Shown: positions 32,363-43,369 of the stretch, one piece after another | Layout: every line of letters starts with the position of its first letter | Numbering within the stretch: the stretch's first letter is position 1 | Source of the DNA: Luidia sarsii | Taxonomy: Eukaryota > Echinodermata > Asteroidea > Paxillosida > Luidiidae | Direction: 5' to 3' | DNA: 64,000 nucleotides | Assembly: GCA_949987565.1 (NCBI GenBank) | Contig: OX465115.1 | Span: 1,148,182-1,212,181 of the forward strand | Translations under genes and position numbers: made by a program | Notes under the pieces: model-generated | What the model was told of the DNA's origin: nothing | Database searches by the model: none | Seen by the model: the letters and a program-made list of their open reading frames with translations, nothing else

Positions 32363-32433
32363 AATGTACATTGTACCATGTACCGTATACATGGACACGG
32401 TACATGTATACGGTACACGGTACAATGTACATT
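32363..32433. repeat. 71-bp near-perfect palindrome in a TACATG-rich region
   Basis: AATGTACATTGTACC at 32363 matches the reverse complement of GGTACAATGTACATT ending 32433, and the inner arms (TGTACCGTATACATG and CATGTATACGGTACA) also pair, leaving a centre of about 7 bases and one arm mismatch. It could extrude as a cruciform or form a hairpin RNA. Confidence 0.85.
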
Positions 32434-33480
32434 ACGTGATGTACATGTACATGTACTGTATAGTGTACTGTACATGTACACATGTACATCTACACCAAAT
32501 GTGCCGGTAATGTGGAGATGCGGCTGTAACCTCAGTTGTGAATTGGGTCGTAGCGCAATATTTTGTGTTGGGATGGGAAATCTGGCTCTCAGGAGCAAAC
32601 AACGTAGAAAAGATCTACAATTCAAGAAATACAAGTACAATGTACATTGTACACTGTATGCAGAGGTGATCCTATTCATGTACTTGTACATGTACACGCA
32701 TGTATGTAGATAGTACCTCATGGACAATTGCATACATGTACATGTACATGTGTATATTATTTGTATAATACAATGTACATGTATATTGTTGAATGTAAAT
32801 ACTGTACACACTAGACACATGCAAATATCCCAGTTCCCTACTTAAATCGACTGAATTCATGTACAGTACATGTATACAATGTACGTGTACGCCAACCCTG
32901 CTATTGAATACTTGAACTTAATTTACAGTACATGTACATGTAGTTCCAAGGACTTTTGATGTTGATTTGTAAGCTTGTATAAGTTTTGTAAATTTCCAGT
33001 AGTAAATTACATAATTGTTGTAATCTTTTGTAAATTTGGTTCTTCTGTAAGCTGTTGCCAGATTACTACAAGTAGTAAAATACAGTGTATACCCGAAATA
33101 ATAATAATAATAATGACAAAGACTTTGAGCTGCATGTACACATGTACAATAACTTTCCTTTGCACTCTCTGTGCATTTATAAAATACGGGATGGCCCATA
33201 TGAACTTTTTCAGAGTAGCAAAGGTTCACCGTTCGTTTCTCTTCCTAAACACAAACCTCCAGCTGAAACCCATTTTCTTTTTGGTCGCGACATCCCGGAC
33301 AAGATTCCAAGCATTCCGAAAAAATGAGACATGGCTGGGCTCCCTCTTGGAGGAAACAAATCCTCATCGTCCAGTTGATACTTTTCGGAGGATGTACGAA
33401 ATTGTCAAAGATTTACGGGTTCCAAAAATGAACAGGGCCTAATGCTCTGATCATGGCAGAACCTCTCTCTCTTTCTCACT

Positions 33481-33570
33481 ACCTTTCATAAAGGTCCTGC
33501 TAGGATCGGAAATGCAGCCCTGTGAAATTGTTTGAATTTGTCGGTCAGCAGTTGCTTTATTTTGCATTGC
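33481..33570 (+). repeat. diverged retroelement tail
   Basis: CATAAAGGTCCTGCTAGGAT, then GGAAATGCAGCCCTGTGAAAT and GTCGGTCAGCAGTTGC. The core hairpin is intact; the GAAACGTC part is altered. Confidence 0.75.
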
Positions 33571-33737
33571 TTTGAATGCAATTCTACTGTAGCGAGAATG
33601 TGAAATGAGAGGCGGTACTAATGAATAGATTCCTTTGATGCTGATTCAATTTCACAAACTGAAAATGAAAATATACTGATGGTTTAGCCCTCCCCCCCCC
33701 CCATTTCATTTCATAGAGTCAGTAGAGCAGTTTCCAA

Positions 33738-33885
33738 CATGTTTTGTAACACTGTTTGTAACACTATTTTGTAACACTGTTTGTACATGTAACACTGTTT
33801 GTAACACTGTTTGTAACACTGTTTGTAAAACTCTTTTGTAACACTGATTGTAACACTGTTTTGTAACACTGTTTTGTAACTACAT
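33738..33885. repeat. 12-mer minisatellite (TTTGTAACACTG)n beside the exon 1 donor
   Basis: About 11 units of TTTGTAACACTG / TTTTGTAACACTG, one interrupted by ACATG. On the transcribed strand it begins 40 bases into intron 1 and keeps the exon 1 frame open as repeats of NSVT until a stop at 33764. Confidence 0.92.
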
Positions 33886-33924
33886 GTAAGTTTATAGAAG
33901 GGTTAAGGAACACGGAATACTCAC

Positions 33925-35239
33925 TGAAGCTGAAAGAGTCTAGCGGTAGGTCTTTGGCCATGTCCGGACCGGCGCCCTCATCAAAGCCGTACATCCCAAT
34001 GAGTTCGTTCATGGTGTCACTGGCGTACTCCTGGACAATGGTGGGGTCGTAGGGGTTGCCGTGCTTGTCCGTCTTGCCAAAGTACGGGACGGGGATCTTG
34101 AGGGGCATGGCGCGGTAGTCGGCGGGCACGGCATAGTCCTCGTCCTCCCCGTCCGCCTCCACGCCGTCGTCCTCCTCCTCCTCCGTGGGTCGGACCCGCC
34201 TGGACTTCTTGGACGCCGACCGCTGGGCGTCGACCTCCGCCTCCTCCTTGGCGTCCTGGAGTTCGCAGATGACGTCGTTGGTGGCCAGGCCTTCCTCGAT
34301 GGGCAGGCCCGACTGATCGTGGGTCATGCTCCGCTCGGCGTACTCCTGTATTGCTTTGAGATTGCTCAGATCGGCCGGGTGGGCGTGCACCCCGTTGGCC
34401 GTTTCCTCCTCCTCGACCCCGGTGGGCGAGGCGCCCACGGGGTCCTCCGGGTACCCCTCCCGGTAGTCCCCGTCCTCGCTCTGAGAGTAGTCCTCCGCGT
34501 ACCACAGAGGGGTGGCGTAGCGGTCCAGGTCTTCACTGGGACTGGAGCGATCGCTGAAGGCTCCCTCCGCAGTTGCCATTCCTGCTGCCGCACCTGCTGC
34601 TGCTGCTGCTGCCGCACCTGCTGCTGCTGCTGCATTATGTACATGATTATTGCCGTGGGTATTCGCCGAGTCCAGCGCGTCCGGGCGGGACGCCGTGTTT
34701 TGCATAGAGGTTGTTGAATCGCTTATGTTGCTTCCCTGAGATGAGCCACTGTAGCCTTTGTCCAGAGTCTTACCGGGGGTCCTCCCGTCCCCCTCCTCCC
34801 CGTGTGTCGCCACGCCGTTGGCGACGGGCGGCCATCGCGCATCCGGCGCGTCCACGATGCGACGGGGCGCCAGCTTGAGCCGGGCCTTGCGCTTGCTGGC
34901 CCCGCAAAGGGCCTGCGAGGCCTCCGCGTGGCCGTTGACCATTGGCTTTGTCTCGGCGGCGCCGGTGGACGGCGTGTCCAGAAACCCGTTGACCACCTCG
35001 CCGCCTTCATCCTGGCTGTTGTTGGACTCGCTGTCCAGCTCGTTAGCGCTGCTCCGGCAGGGCGAAGCGCCCCCGCCTGAGCTGTCGGGGAGATCGCCGG
35101 CCAGGCAGCCCTCTCCCTCCTTCCCGAGAAGATGGGACTCCCCGTTGACCGGCCCATCTTCGCCCTCCCCCAGCGGCCCGGCCAGCCCTTCCTTCAGCTT
35201 GGCGCAGATTGCGTCCAGCTTCAGCGTAAACTTCTTCAT
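33925..35239 (-). CDS. CASZ1: castor coding exon 1 (residues 1-438)
   Basis: Starts at ATG 35239 with A at -3. Residues 7-15 read KLDAICAKL, almost identical to the vertebrate CASZ1 N-terminal motif KLNAICAKL, which fixes this start within a few residues. Then follow a long Ser/Gly/Glu-rich region, a poly-Ala block near residues 200-225 encoded by GCA/GCN runs, a basic cluster KKSRRVRP near 340 (possible nuclear localisation signal) followed directly by an acidic run, and the conserved block YASDTMNELIGMYGFDE near 405-422 (human YAASTMTEFLGMFGYDD). A weaker copy of that block, QEYAERSM, occurs near 300. Donor GTGAGT at 33924. The exon ends in phase 1. No zinc finger is encoded here; this is the presumed regulatory and cofactor-binding half. 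Confidence 0.95.
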
Positions 35240-35320
35240 CGTGTCGTCGTCTTGCTTTCGTGGGTGCAGCTCCGGTGTCCAGGGGACTCGACGTCTTCCT
35301 CATGGTTCAGTGCATGGTTC
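35240..35320 (-). other. CASZ1: castor 5' leader segment with upstream ATGs
   Basis: A pyrimidine-rich stretch ending in CAG at 35321-35323 looks like a 3' splice acceptor, so the first coding exon probably begins at 35320 with 81 nt of leader. An in-frame TGA lies 20 codons before the ATG at 35239, so nothing upstream in this exon can extend the protein in frame. The leader holds two ATGs with A at -3: a two-codon uORF (ATG CAC TGA at 35315) and an 86-codon out-of-frame ORF from 35303 to 35043 that overlaps the castor start. Upstream non-coding exons and the promoter are not identified. The acceptor is inference; the segment could instead be continuous with a transcription start. Confidence 0.5.
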
Positions 35321-38230
35321 CTGTGAAAGGAAGTGTGTTCGATAAAAATGAGTGAAAACTGAAAACCACCACGGTCAACTTATGCTCAGCTCGCATCCTG
35401 CAAGGACAGAAAAACACAGGGCAATTTTCAAAACCACAAAGCTGTCATGCACACAACTTGCACAATACCAAGTTTCAAAATCGGCTTCGGCTCATTATCA
35501 TACTCAGTCATCAAACCGATGTTTTGGAAGGACACACAGCAATGTCCTACCAAATGAAAATGTGCAATAATGGCCAACATATGTACACTGTACCGTACAT
35601 GCTATTTGGTGCTGAATACAGCCAGCATCTGGCTACCAGAATCAGTGGGATTAGAGGCCTGGCTCAATAACCCGCCCCCAAAAAAACAAAAACAAAACAC
35701 ACTTTAAGTTTAACTACAACAGCACAGTTTAAGCATGAGTTTTAACATGAGTTTAAGCACTATACAAAAAGACCCATTTGTCAACATGAGCATTTTTCTC
35801 TCTTTTTGCCAAACTCACCAACCACAACAAAAAGAGAAGTTTGTGGCAAATCCTGTATGGCATTCCGGCCAAGGGCATGTACATGTATGTATATCTAGTT
35901 CCTCTTACAACGGCCTTTTCAGCCAATAACATTCCGGTGCCATTTCTTTCCATTTCATTCTTCTTCTTCTTCTTTTTTCATTTTTCCGGGCTCCGAGTTC
36001 ACAAATGAGTTGGCGAATCGATTGGCCAATGTTGGCTTTTTATTAGAACGCAGCAGTGGATATGTGGGTTGCAGTTCACTCAGGTGACAGTTAGTCAATG
36101 TGGTTATACCTATTTCCTATTGTTTATAAAGAGAGAGTGATGGAAGTGTGATGCCTACAGGTTCCCCTGTGACCAGAATCCGACTTTCAATGTCCAACAA
36201 AATAAGAAAAAAATACCATGATCTGTTTGACTATTTGTTTTGGCAGGAAATCCTCCTGACATTGCACAACTTAATACTGTTCTGAAGCAAGGTCCCCCCC
36301 CCCAACTTCATTACATGTCCATGTATATGTCATGTGCACAATTCTTACAGTTTGGAGAGAAACTATTATCTTTCTTTTGGTTGTTTTTACAGCTGTGGAG
36401 CCATCAAGCATTTGAGCGTGAGAGGGGAAACTTGGGCCAGTCCTGCCATTAAGCAAACAACGAAGCGCTTCAAGTGTATTAGAGCAATTTAACTGCGCAC
36501 AGTTTTGTCAGAAGCGTTGCAGTTTCACTCACTCAAGGGTTTCCAAGTGTCTGCGTGTACTCTTTTCCAGAGGAACCCAAAACACTTTGAACTGACAACT
36601 GACAGGCCCAAAACTTTGGAGCACCAGGTACTCACTCTCACGTCTTGGGCACATTTCAAAAGAGCTGCAGTTATGACGACATTTTTGCTTAGCATGTAAA
36701 GTCCGGGCTAACAGTGCAATATACTGGGGTGGCCAAAAATATGTTTTGTATCCTTGTGGAGACATTGCTTTGTTATCGTGCAGTATACCACCGAGTGAGA
36801 AACGATGTTTGAAAAATGGTCCCATTTCAACCACATTCACTTTCTGGGTAGAAATTTGGACAATGTCCCTTGTATATAACACTTCAATTTGCGACGGATT
36901 CTTACCCATCACAAATTTCCTGTTTATTTCAAAATATCGGTTTCGTGAAAACCTTGTGGAGACCTACACTGAATACACCTTAATAATTTCCCTGTGAAGA
37001 TCTATTCAACCTATTGTCTCCACAAGGCACTAGATATGCTTCTATAGATGTGTGTGCTTTGACAGGTAATGGCAATTGGCTGTTTACAGAAAAGCATTCC
37101 AAAGGGATTTGTGGTTCTGCCTTTACACTTTATTTAGGACGGTTTTGATGGCCCAGGCAAACTATGATACTCATCAAACTGTCTAAGATTATTAGACACT
37201 AGTTTGTCTTTTAAACAAATCAGACGACATGTTCCTAATTGCTCCTGAAAAACTTCACATACATGTACATGTATTCAACAATATTTTTTCTTATGACCTT
37301 GGGAATGAACTGCAGTATATGTAAATATCCATAACACTGTCAATGATATTGCATAGATGTAGATGTATATCATTTCTTCAGTTTTGAATTTTTTAAAATG
37401 AATTTTGATATGAAAAAGGAAAGAAATCTGAAGGGAAAACAAACACATACACAGTCATAACAGGCCTTTCAGGCGAAGAGTTTCTAACTTTTTCTAAGGC
37501 TTGAATATTCCCAGTTGAAATCAATGGTGTTCTCAGCGGCATTATAAGGTTTCCTTGAGAATCGCAGGATTCCCAACAACCGGCTCCTCAACCAGCTCCG
37601 TGCTCAACAGATCAGAAGGAGATTGTACCGAAGGCCTAGCTGGAACGGCCGCCTAATGCCTCTAATAATATTTTCCAGCATGCCGATGGACGGACAAGCA
37701 GCAAATTCAATTGATTCAATTGATGCAGTGATAGGGCTATCGCTATAGACTGACAAATTGATTGACCAAACTGGGACAAGGAAAAAGAGAATGAGAGAGA
37801 GATGAAGAGAGCGTTGCTCCTCACAAACTGTGGAATGCCTACATTGGCCCTCATCGCACAAAGTATTGCATCCAATCACGTGCAAATGGCACACCAGATT
37901 AACTTAATGATTCTATTGATCTAGGCAGATTCCCCATCTGCGGGTTGACAGCAATCAGTGCCAAAAAAAAAAAAAAAAAAAAACTCACCCACTAGACATC
38001 ACCACTTTTTTTCTCTGGCGAGGCAAATCACAGGAAATTATTGACAGGCCATTACATGCGGAGCACAGAGCAACTTTGGCCGACGATGATGACGACGACA
38101 ACGCACTTGTATATAAAAAAAAAGAGAACCCCCGTGTTCCATAGCCTCCTCGACCAAAATAGCACGCACCACACAAACACAGGGCCGTATTCCAGAAAAG
38201 CCGCCTCAATTACACTCTGACATCATTACA
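35321..38230. other. upstream / 5' intron region, proximal part
   Basis: No coding exon found. It contains the small MITE pair near 36.75-37.03 kb and a few homopolymers. If the acceptor at 35321 is real this is 5'-UTR intron; otherwise it would be the promoter-proximal region. No TATA box or initiator can be singled out with confidence. Confidence 0.6.
36952..37035. mobile_element. small palindromic MITE, CCTTGTGGAGAC / GTCTCCACAAGG
   Basis: CCTTGTGGAGAC at 36952-36963 is the exact reverse complement of GTCTCCACAAGG at 37016-37027. The interior shares TTTCCCTGTG and CTATTCAACCTA with 17785-17875. A solo end is at 36752-36763, 200 bp away in the same orientation. Confidence 0.65.
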
Positions 38231-38233
38231 GGC

Positions 38234-38248
38234 CATGAATTATGCATG
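38234..38248. promoter_or_regulatory. POU/octamer-like site, copy 1
   Basis: CATGAATTATGCATG, containing ATGCAT and TAATTCAT halves similar to POU-domain palindromic sites. An identical 15-mer is at 38630-38644. Function is inferred only. Confidence 0.3.
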
Positions 38249-38274
38249 GGGCTCTCCCTACTGCTTGCTGTGAC

Positions 38275-38290
38275 ACTGACTGGCTGGCTG

Positions 38291-38323
<33 letters not shown>

Positions 38324-38460
38324 TTGGCTGGCTGGTTGGCTGGCTGGTTGGCTGGCTGGTTGGCTGGCTGGCTGGCTGGTTGGCTGGTTGCCTGGCTGGT
38401 TGGCTAGCTGGTTGGCTGGCTGGTTGGTTGGCCGGCTGGCTGGCTGGTTGGTTGGCTGAC
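38275..38460. repeat. tetranucleotide repeat (GGCT/GGTT)n
   Basis: About 185 bp of GGCTGGCTGGTT units; the minus strand reads AGCC/AACC. The minus-strand ORF of alternating Pro-Ala-Ser-Gln across it is an artefact of the repeat. Confidence 0.95.
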
Positions 38461-38629
38461 AGAGAGAGCCTGCACTGAGATAGGCTGGGTAAATGCTGAA
38501 ACCTCAGCCCTAATCTCTCTCCAGCTCTGTGTGTGTGAGCGTGTGTGTGTGCAGTGAAGGTGACTTCAGAATCCAGTGACACCGTCACAAGAGCCCGCCC
38601 ACTGCCAACCTCCTGTCCCGCCCACCCAT

Positions 38630-38644
38630 CATGAATTATGCATG
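38630..38644. promoter_or_regulatory. POU/octamer-like site, copy 2
   Basis: The same 15 bases as 38234-38248, 396 bp away in the same orientation and on the other side of the tetranucleotide repeat. AT-rich homeodomain-like words (ATTACCTCATTACC, AAATTAATG) follow within 40 bp. Confidence 0.3.
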
Positions 38645-40380
38645 AGGGCATTACCTCATTACCATGTAAATTAATGTCTCTCCCCTCCCCCTCTATCCCC
38701 CCTTCCCTCTCTCTCTCTCTTGCTCGCTCGCTCTCTCTCTCTCTTCCCCCAGTTTGTTGGCTGCTTTATGGAAATTCCACTGAATTCTGATATGCATGCC
38801 AACGGACATTCTGCGCATTTTTCCCAGACTCGTTTCAAGGTGAATTATACAGAAACCCCAATCTCCGAGATCTGTGCTGTGCCATCTTCGCCAATGACCT
38901 TTCAGGGAGGGAGAGGGAGAGAGAGAGGAGGATGGAGGGATGGAGGGATAGAGAGGGCAGGGAGGGGGGGAGAGGGGAGAGAGAACACTGTCCCTGGCCG
39001 GAATGAAAATCACACTCAATCCAATAACTCGGGGGCAGTCTGCTCAAGAGTTTTCATCCAATTTTCAATTTTGGCTATTTCGGAGTTGCACCACAAGGTC
39101 CCGAAGTGTTGTTTTGATTAACATATTGCCCGAGCAAAGGAGCCACTGATGACAGACACTGTGGAGACAGCGCAGGTTAATACAAATAACAGACAGAGTA
39201 GGGCCGCGGCATTTTATCGGCAGAAAGAAGAAAAAAAAAGAAAGAAGAAAAGCGATCAAATCTGTGCTTTTACAACTTAACTACCCTGATAATGAATCAA
39301 ATCACAACTGGCATTTCTCCCGTCTACGGGACTTCCTTTGTTCCCATATTTTTCTCTTATCTGTTCAAGGCTTGTGAAGCTCCAGAATGAAGGCAATAAA
39401 AAGTACCAGAAAATGTGGACCAAGTTCACGCGGTATGACTGTAAAATGTAGTTTCCAGCTGTTCGGGGAAAAAGAAAAAATTAGACAAATAATTCAGGGC
39501 CAAACGTGACTCAAGCTGTCAAAAAATGAGTCACAATTCAGAAAAGGTAGCTTTGGAGTGTAACGGACCACTGAACAGGTGTTGCACTGATGCAAATCGA
39601 TAGGATTTGGGGGATTCTTTTTTCTTCTTGTTTTTACTCTGACTATGCCCTTATTTCTAGCGAAAAGCCTTAATAAAAAAAAAAAATCTGAGAGACTTGA
39701 TAGTTTGCGGGTTAACATGTATTTTAATGATGCGCAGGTAATTACAGAAAAAATCAATATCTTACTGGTAACTACTTAAAAAGGGCTCTGATGATATACA
39801 GACATGATATTTTAATTTCTTAAAGTCTAAATTACGTTTTATCACTTGAGAATGTTAGCGTCTCAAAGAGTCTAAAAAAATTGTTGGACATTCAAACCCT
39901 TCAGATCCAAAAAGGATGACTGGTACTGGTAGAGGTGCACATACAAGTACAGTAGGACTGGGTCAACAAATTGAAAAGAATTAAACAAGGTTGGATACTG
40001 CTTTGTGACTAGCATCTTAACGGCCAAAACACGCAGAATACCTTTGGGAAAAGTCTTCCAAGGATCAAAACATCAGGTCCTTTAATTTCTTTTCTAATTT
40101 AAGATTATACAAGCTCTTAAAAGATCGTCGTTCTTGGTGTGAAATGGATATGGGAACATGGGTCTGTAGGTTTTCCTGCCCCCACAAAACAAAAAAAGTA
40201 AGCCTTTTGGGGTTAACAAATGGTCGGGGTGAAAAAGTGTTACCAGCGTGGCAGGGAGAGGTGAAGTACATGTACATGCTGTCTAGATGCATACACATTG
40301 GGCTTGTATAGCTGAGCTCCTGCCAGTAGGGATAACCAGAGTTGACTGACAGACTGCTGGGCCCAGGGGGCTCAATTCCC
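38645..40380. other. upstream region without gene
   Basis: A GA/CT-rich patch at 38670-38990, then unique-looking AT-rich DNA. A decayed retroelement tail (AAGTCTTCCAAGGATCAAAA, CATCAGGTCC) is near 40045-40085. No coding exon seen. Confidence 0.6.
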
Positions 40381-40382
40381 AC

Positions 40383-40935
40383 CAGGGCTACATACGTCCC
40401 TCCCTCCCTCCCTCCTCCCACATCCACCCCCTTCCCCTTCCCCTCCCCCTCCCCGCCCCTCCTTCCCTCCCACCCGCCCCCCCACTCCCCTTGGCAAGAG
40501 TTACCAATGGGGGAGCCACTCAATCATGTCAGTCAACCAGTCCCAACTCTCTTCCTCCGCTCTCTCCCTTAGACTCTCTCTCACCCTCAGACTCTCTCTC
40601 CCTCTCCCCTCTATACGTAAGACTCCCTCTCAGTCTTTCTAAGACTATCTCTCCCTCTCCTCTCTCACTCCCTCGGACTCTCTCCCTCTCCCCTTTCTCT
40701 CCCTCAGTCCCTGCCTCTCTCTCCCCCCCTCGCCTCTCTCCCCCTCTCAGTCCCTACCTCTCTATCTCTCTCTCCCTCTCCCCTCTCTCTCCCTCCCTTA
40801 GACTCTCTCTCCCTTTTCCCCCTCTCTCCCTAAGACTGACTCTCTCCTCCTCTCCCCTCTCTCTCTCTCTCACCCTCATACACTCTCCCTCTCCCCTCTC
40901 CCTCCTTGTCTCTCCCTCTCCCATTCACTCAGTCC
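40383..40935. repeat. pyrimidine-rich tract (CTCTCCCTCAGACT)n
   Basis: About 550 bp, mostly C and T, with recurring CAGACTCTCTCTCCCTCTCC and CCCTCAGTCCCTGCCTCTC motifs. Long Ser/Leu/Pro ORFs are artefacts. Confidence 0.92.
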
Positions 40936-41578
40936 GTGAGTCGTTCATGGACTGCCAGTACCAGTTTGAGGCTTGCTCTGTGCAGCTAGTGAGTAGGCAG
41001 TAACTGCACTGTATCCCTGCCTCCCACTCAATGTAAATTCTGTCAGTTCCCATTAGTCCCTATCACAATTCTTTATTTCGGCAAACCAAGATACGATTAA
41101 TCTTTGGCGCAATCACAGACCGCCTCCATGTACATCAGCAGCATGTATACATTGCACGTACAGTCTACCCATTCACCCATTGCACATATACAGACCCCAT
41201 ACGCGATACTGATACGACCTCACATTCAGTGCTAAAAACCTGCATTACCTATCTTTCTATTCTCAAACCCATGCAATTTGGGAGTAAATTTGATAGATGC
41301 AAGGTGACAAAGACAATATTAGATTCAACCGTTCTAGATATAAAAAAAAACCTGACCCATAGTGCAAACAGGCCTTAAAAGAAAGATTTGGTAAACCTCA
41401 TGTTTTGGTTGTACCGAAATGAGCATCCAAATGTTGTATGGTTGCAGGTGGTAAAAATGTCAGCCCCCTTTTTTTCTCTCTTTTTTCCCCTCCCTCCTTA
41501 AAATACAACAAATGGCGCTGCCCTTTTTTACAATCCACAGAGAAAAAATAATATCTTTAATAATTATTCATCAAAAAG

Positions 41579-41695
41579 TCTGCCTTTGAGAAAGGTCCTG
41601 CTAGGAAAGCAACGTCCGGTCCGGCACCTGTCCACTTTGGAGATTTGCATTTTGGACATTTAAGCCAATTAAGCAGTTTGCAAGATATTGGTGAA
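41579..41695 (+). repeat. retroelement tail
   Basis: TGCCTTTGAGAAAGGTCCTG, CTAGGAAAGCAACGTCCGG, then GGAGATTTGCATTTTGGAC and AAGCAGTTTGCAAGAT. Complete from core to AT-rich end, moderately diverged. Confidence 0.85.
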
Positions 41696-43369
41696 TTTTT
41701 CTTCAAATCAGAAAATGGCTTCACCCCGATTAAAAATGCCGTAAAGTATATCAGGCATCCCAAGCATTGCGCTGTGGCATGAGTGACCTAAACACTACAA
41801 ACACACACGCACCGGAAAAAAGATTTTGCATAAAACCGAATTTGTAATGAGGACAGATTCCTGCCTTGTTAAGCCAAGCTTCAGGAATGGTAGATATTCT
41901 CCCCCCCCCCCACCCCCCAAAAAAAAACGTGAGAAGAGAGACTGGAGACCGCCACGGCCGTAATCTCGAAAATGGGATGAGACGAGTAATGACCCATGCG
42001 CCCAGAAATGCCAAATGGATAAACAATTTGGGGATTATTATCTGTTGGTTTTAATGGAAAACGCAGGGTCTTAACCAAGTACCAAGAAAAAACAGTAGTA
42101 GTTTCTTTTGCTTCTTTTTTTTGGGTAAGTCATTTAAGCAAGTGGTGAGGTGGGGGAGGGGGGGGGAGGAAGCCAGATCCGGAGGTCAGCGTGATTTATT
42201 ACCCGTACAATTATTTAATGCAAGCAGGGTGAATCATAGATATTGGTTAAAAAAAAAAAAGGGAGGGGGGGAGATGAATAAGTTAGGGGCTGGGGATAAT
42301 TTGAGAGGGGCATAATTAATCGAGGGTGTTATGTCCAACACATACCATGGACCTCATTTGCATTTATGTGAAGATGAGAGAAAATAAATTAACTTAAGGG
42401 TAAAAATGCTTGACAGATGACCAAGAAGAGGGGTTGACCTTTGCTTTTAATCCATTCTTTCTTGCGTGTTACCCTACAGCATTAAAGCCGCTACACAACA
42501 TTGGTAAGAACGAAAAACAGAAATGTTCACAGATTTACACGAAACGCACCTGTACGGTTAGAAGATGGTTATAGTAGAAACCTTGCACTGAAATAGTTGT
42601 CTAAAATGCTGTATTTGTTTAGAAAATAGTAAAGAACTAGTTTATGTCTCACCCCCTAGATTTACAAAAAAAATTTGGAACAATTCGTTGAATGCTGCAT
42701 TTTCGCGAAACAAATGAAGCGGTTTTTCACTATTTTCTCGAGACTCGGTAGGCGGATTGAGCTGAAATTTTCACCGGTGTGCTATTTCATGCATATGTTG
42801 GATCAGACAATGTATGGATGCGATTCTTTGACTTCGACCAATGTCGGGTTACCCCATAAACTGCGACGTGCATAAGTGCATAGTTACCAACCTATCTTAA
42901 AGGAAATTAGGAATACCACGGTACTTCTGCTACAAAAAGAGGAATCACAGAGCAAACTACATACGAATACATGTGTATTTCCAAGCCAAAAATCGGAATC
43001 TGTTGTCAAAAGCTTGTACAAAGTGATACATTTTTTTTTTTAAAGAGGAATGATTCCTCCAAAATAGGAATGGTTGGCAGCTATGTAAGTGTACAAATCC
43101 AGTTTACGGTACTAAGCTCATGATAAATTGTTTGAATCACACGAGGAGACGAAGAACCGAATATCCACAAAAGATGAAAAAACAGCATTGCTGTTTTCAC
43201 ACCTACCGATGACCGAATGAAATGGTAAGAAGCCAGATTTAGGCAAATCAAAGAGGAAAATCTTCAAAGCAGCTGAGCCCCTATGCTAACTTAGAGATAG
43301 AGATCGCATATAAATGTGTTCTTAAAGCAAAAACTGCTACACTTCATCAGATGAGAAGCCTGTGATTTC

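Larger units (their letters stand above)
24488..33924 (-). other. castor intron 1 (9437 bp)
   Basis: The largest intron between coding exons here. It holds the hammerhead-like repeat (24614-24735), TACATG-rich stretches (25190-25520, 32160-32940), a pyrimidine minisatellite (25680-26490), an interstitial telomeric tract (27381-27442), a GA-rich tract (29480-29890), a 71-bp palindrome (32363-32433), a retroelement tail (33481-33570) and a 12-mer minisatellite at the exon 1 donor (33738-33885). I see no coding exon. 26.5-27.3 kb and 30.2-31.2 kb look unique. Confidence 0.85.
1..35320 (-). other. CASZ1: castor / CASZ1 orthologue, gene span (3' part outside window)
   Basis: Twelve coding exons on the minus strand join with GT/AG borders and consistent phases (1,1,2,0,0,0,1,2,2,0,0) into 1622 codons without a stop. 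The protein aligns in order with vertebrate CASZ1: N-terminal KLDAICAKL, YASDTMNELIGMYGFDE, SKYD-type repeats, then castor fingers with the signature C-x4-C ... H(Y/F)HC-x4-C ... H-x3-H. Castor proteins are nuclear sequence-specific transcription factors that control neural temporal identity in flies and heart, vessel and neural development in vertebrates. Eight fingers are present here. Human CASZ1a has eleven, so about three more fingers and the tail should lie left of position 1. Inter-exon distances run from 0.5 to 9.4 kb. Family assignment is very secure; the exact 5' end is not. Confidence 0.96.

Noticed and set aside
34061..34717. 218-codon plus-strand ORF (and several others at 34.7-35.3 kb)
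   Set aside because: Antisense or off-frame shadows of castor exon 1; Leu/Val-rich or Arg/Pro-rich composition follows from the GC-rich codons.
36004..36500. Promoter or first exon just upstream of the coding start
   Set aside because: No convincing CpG-rich stretch, TATA/Inr pair or donor site was found; the 5' end remains unknown.
38226..38651. Pro-Ala-Ser-Gln repeat ORF resembling an antifreeze or mucin-like protein
   Set aside because: Encoded by the simple GGCT/GGTT repeat; no signal peptide, splice sites or flanking coding sequence.
40491..41003. 170-codon Ser/Leu/Pro ORF
   Set aside because: Lies in a CT-rich low-complexity tract.
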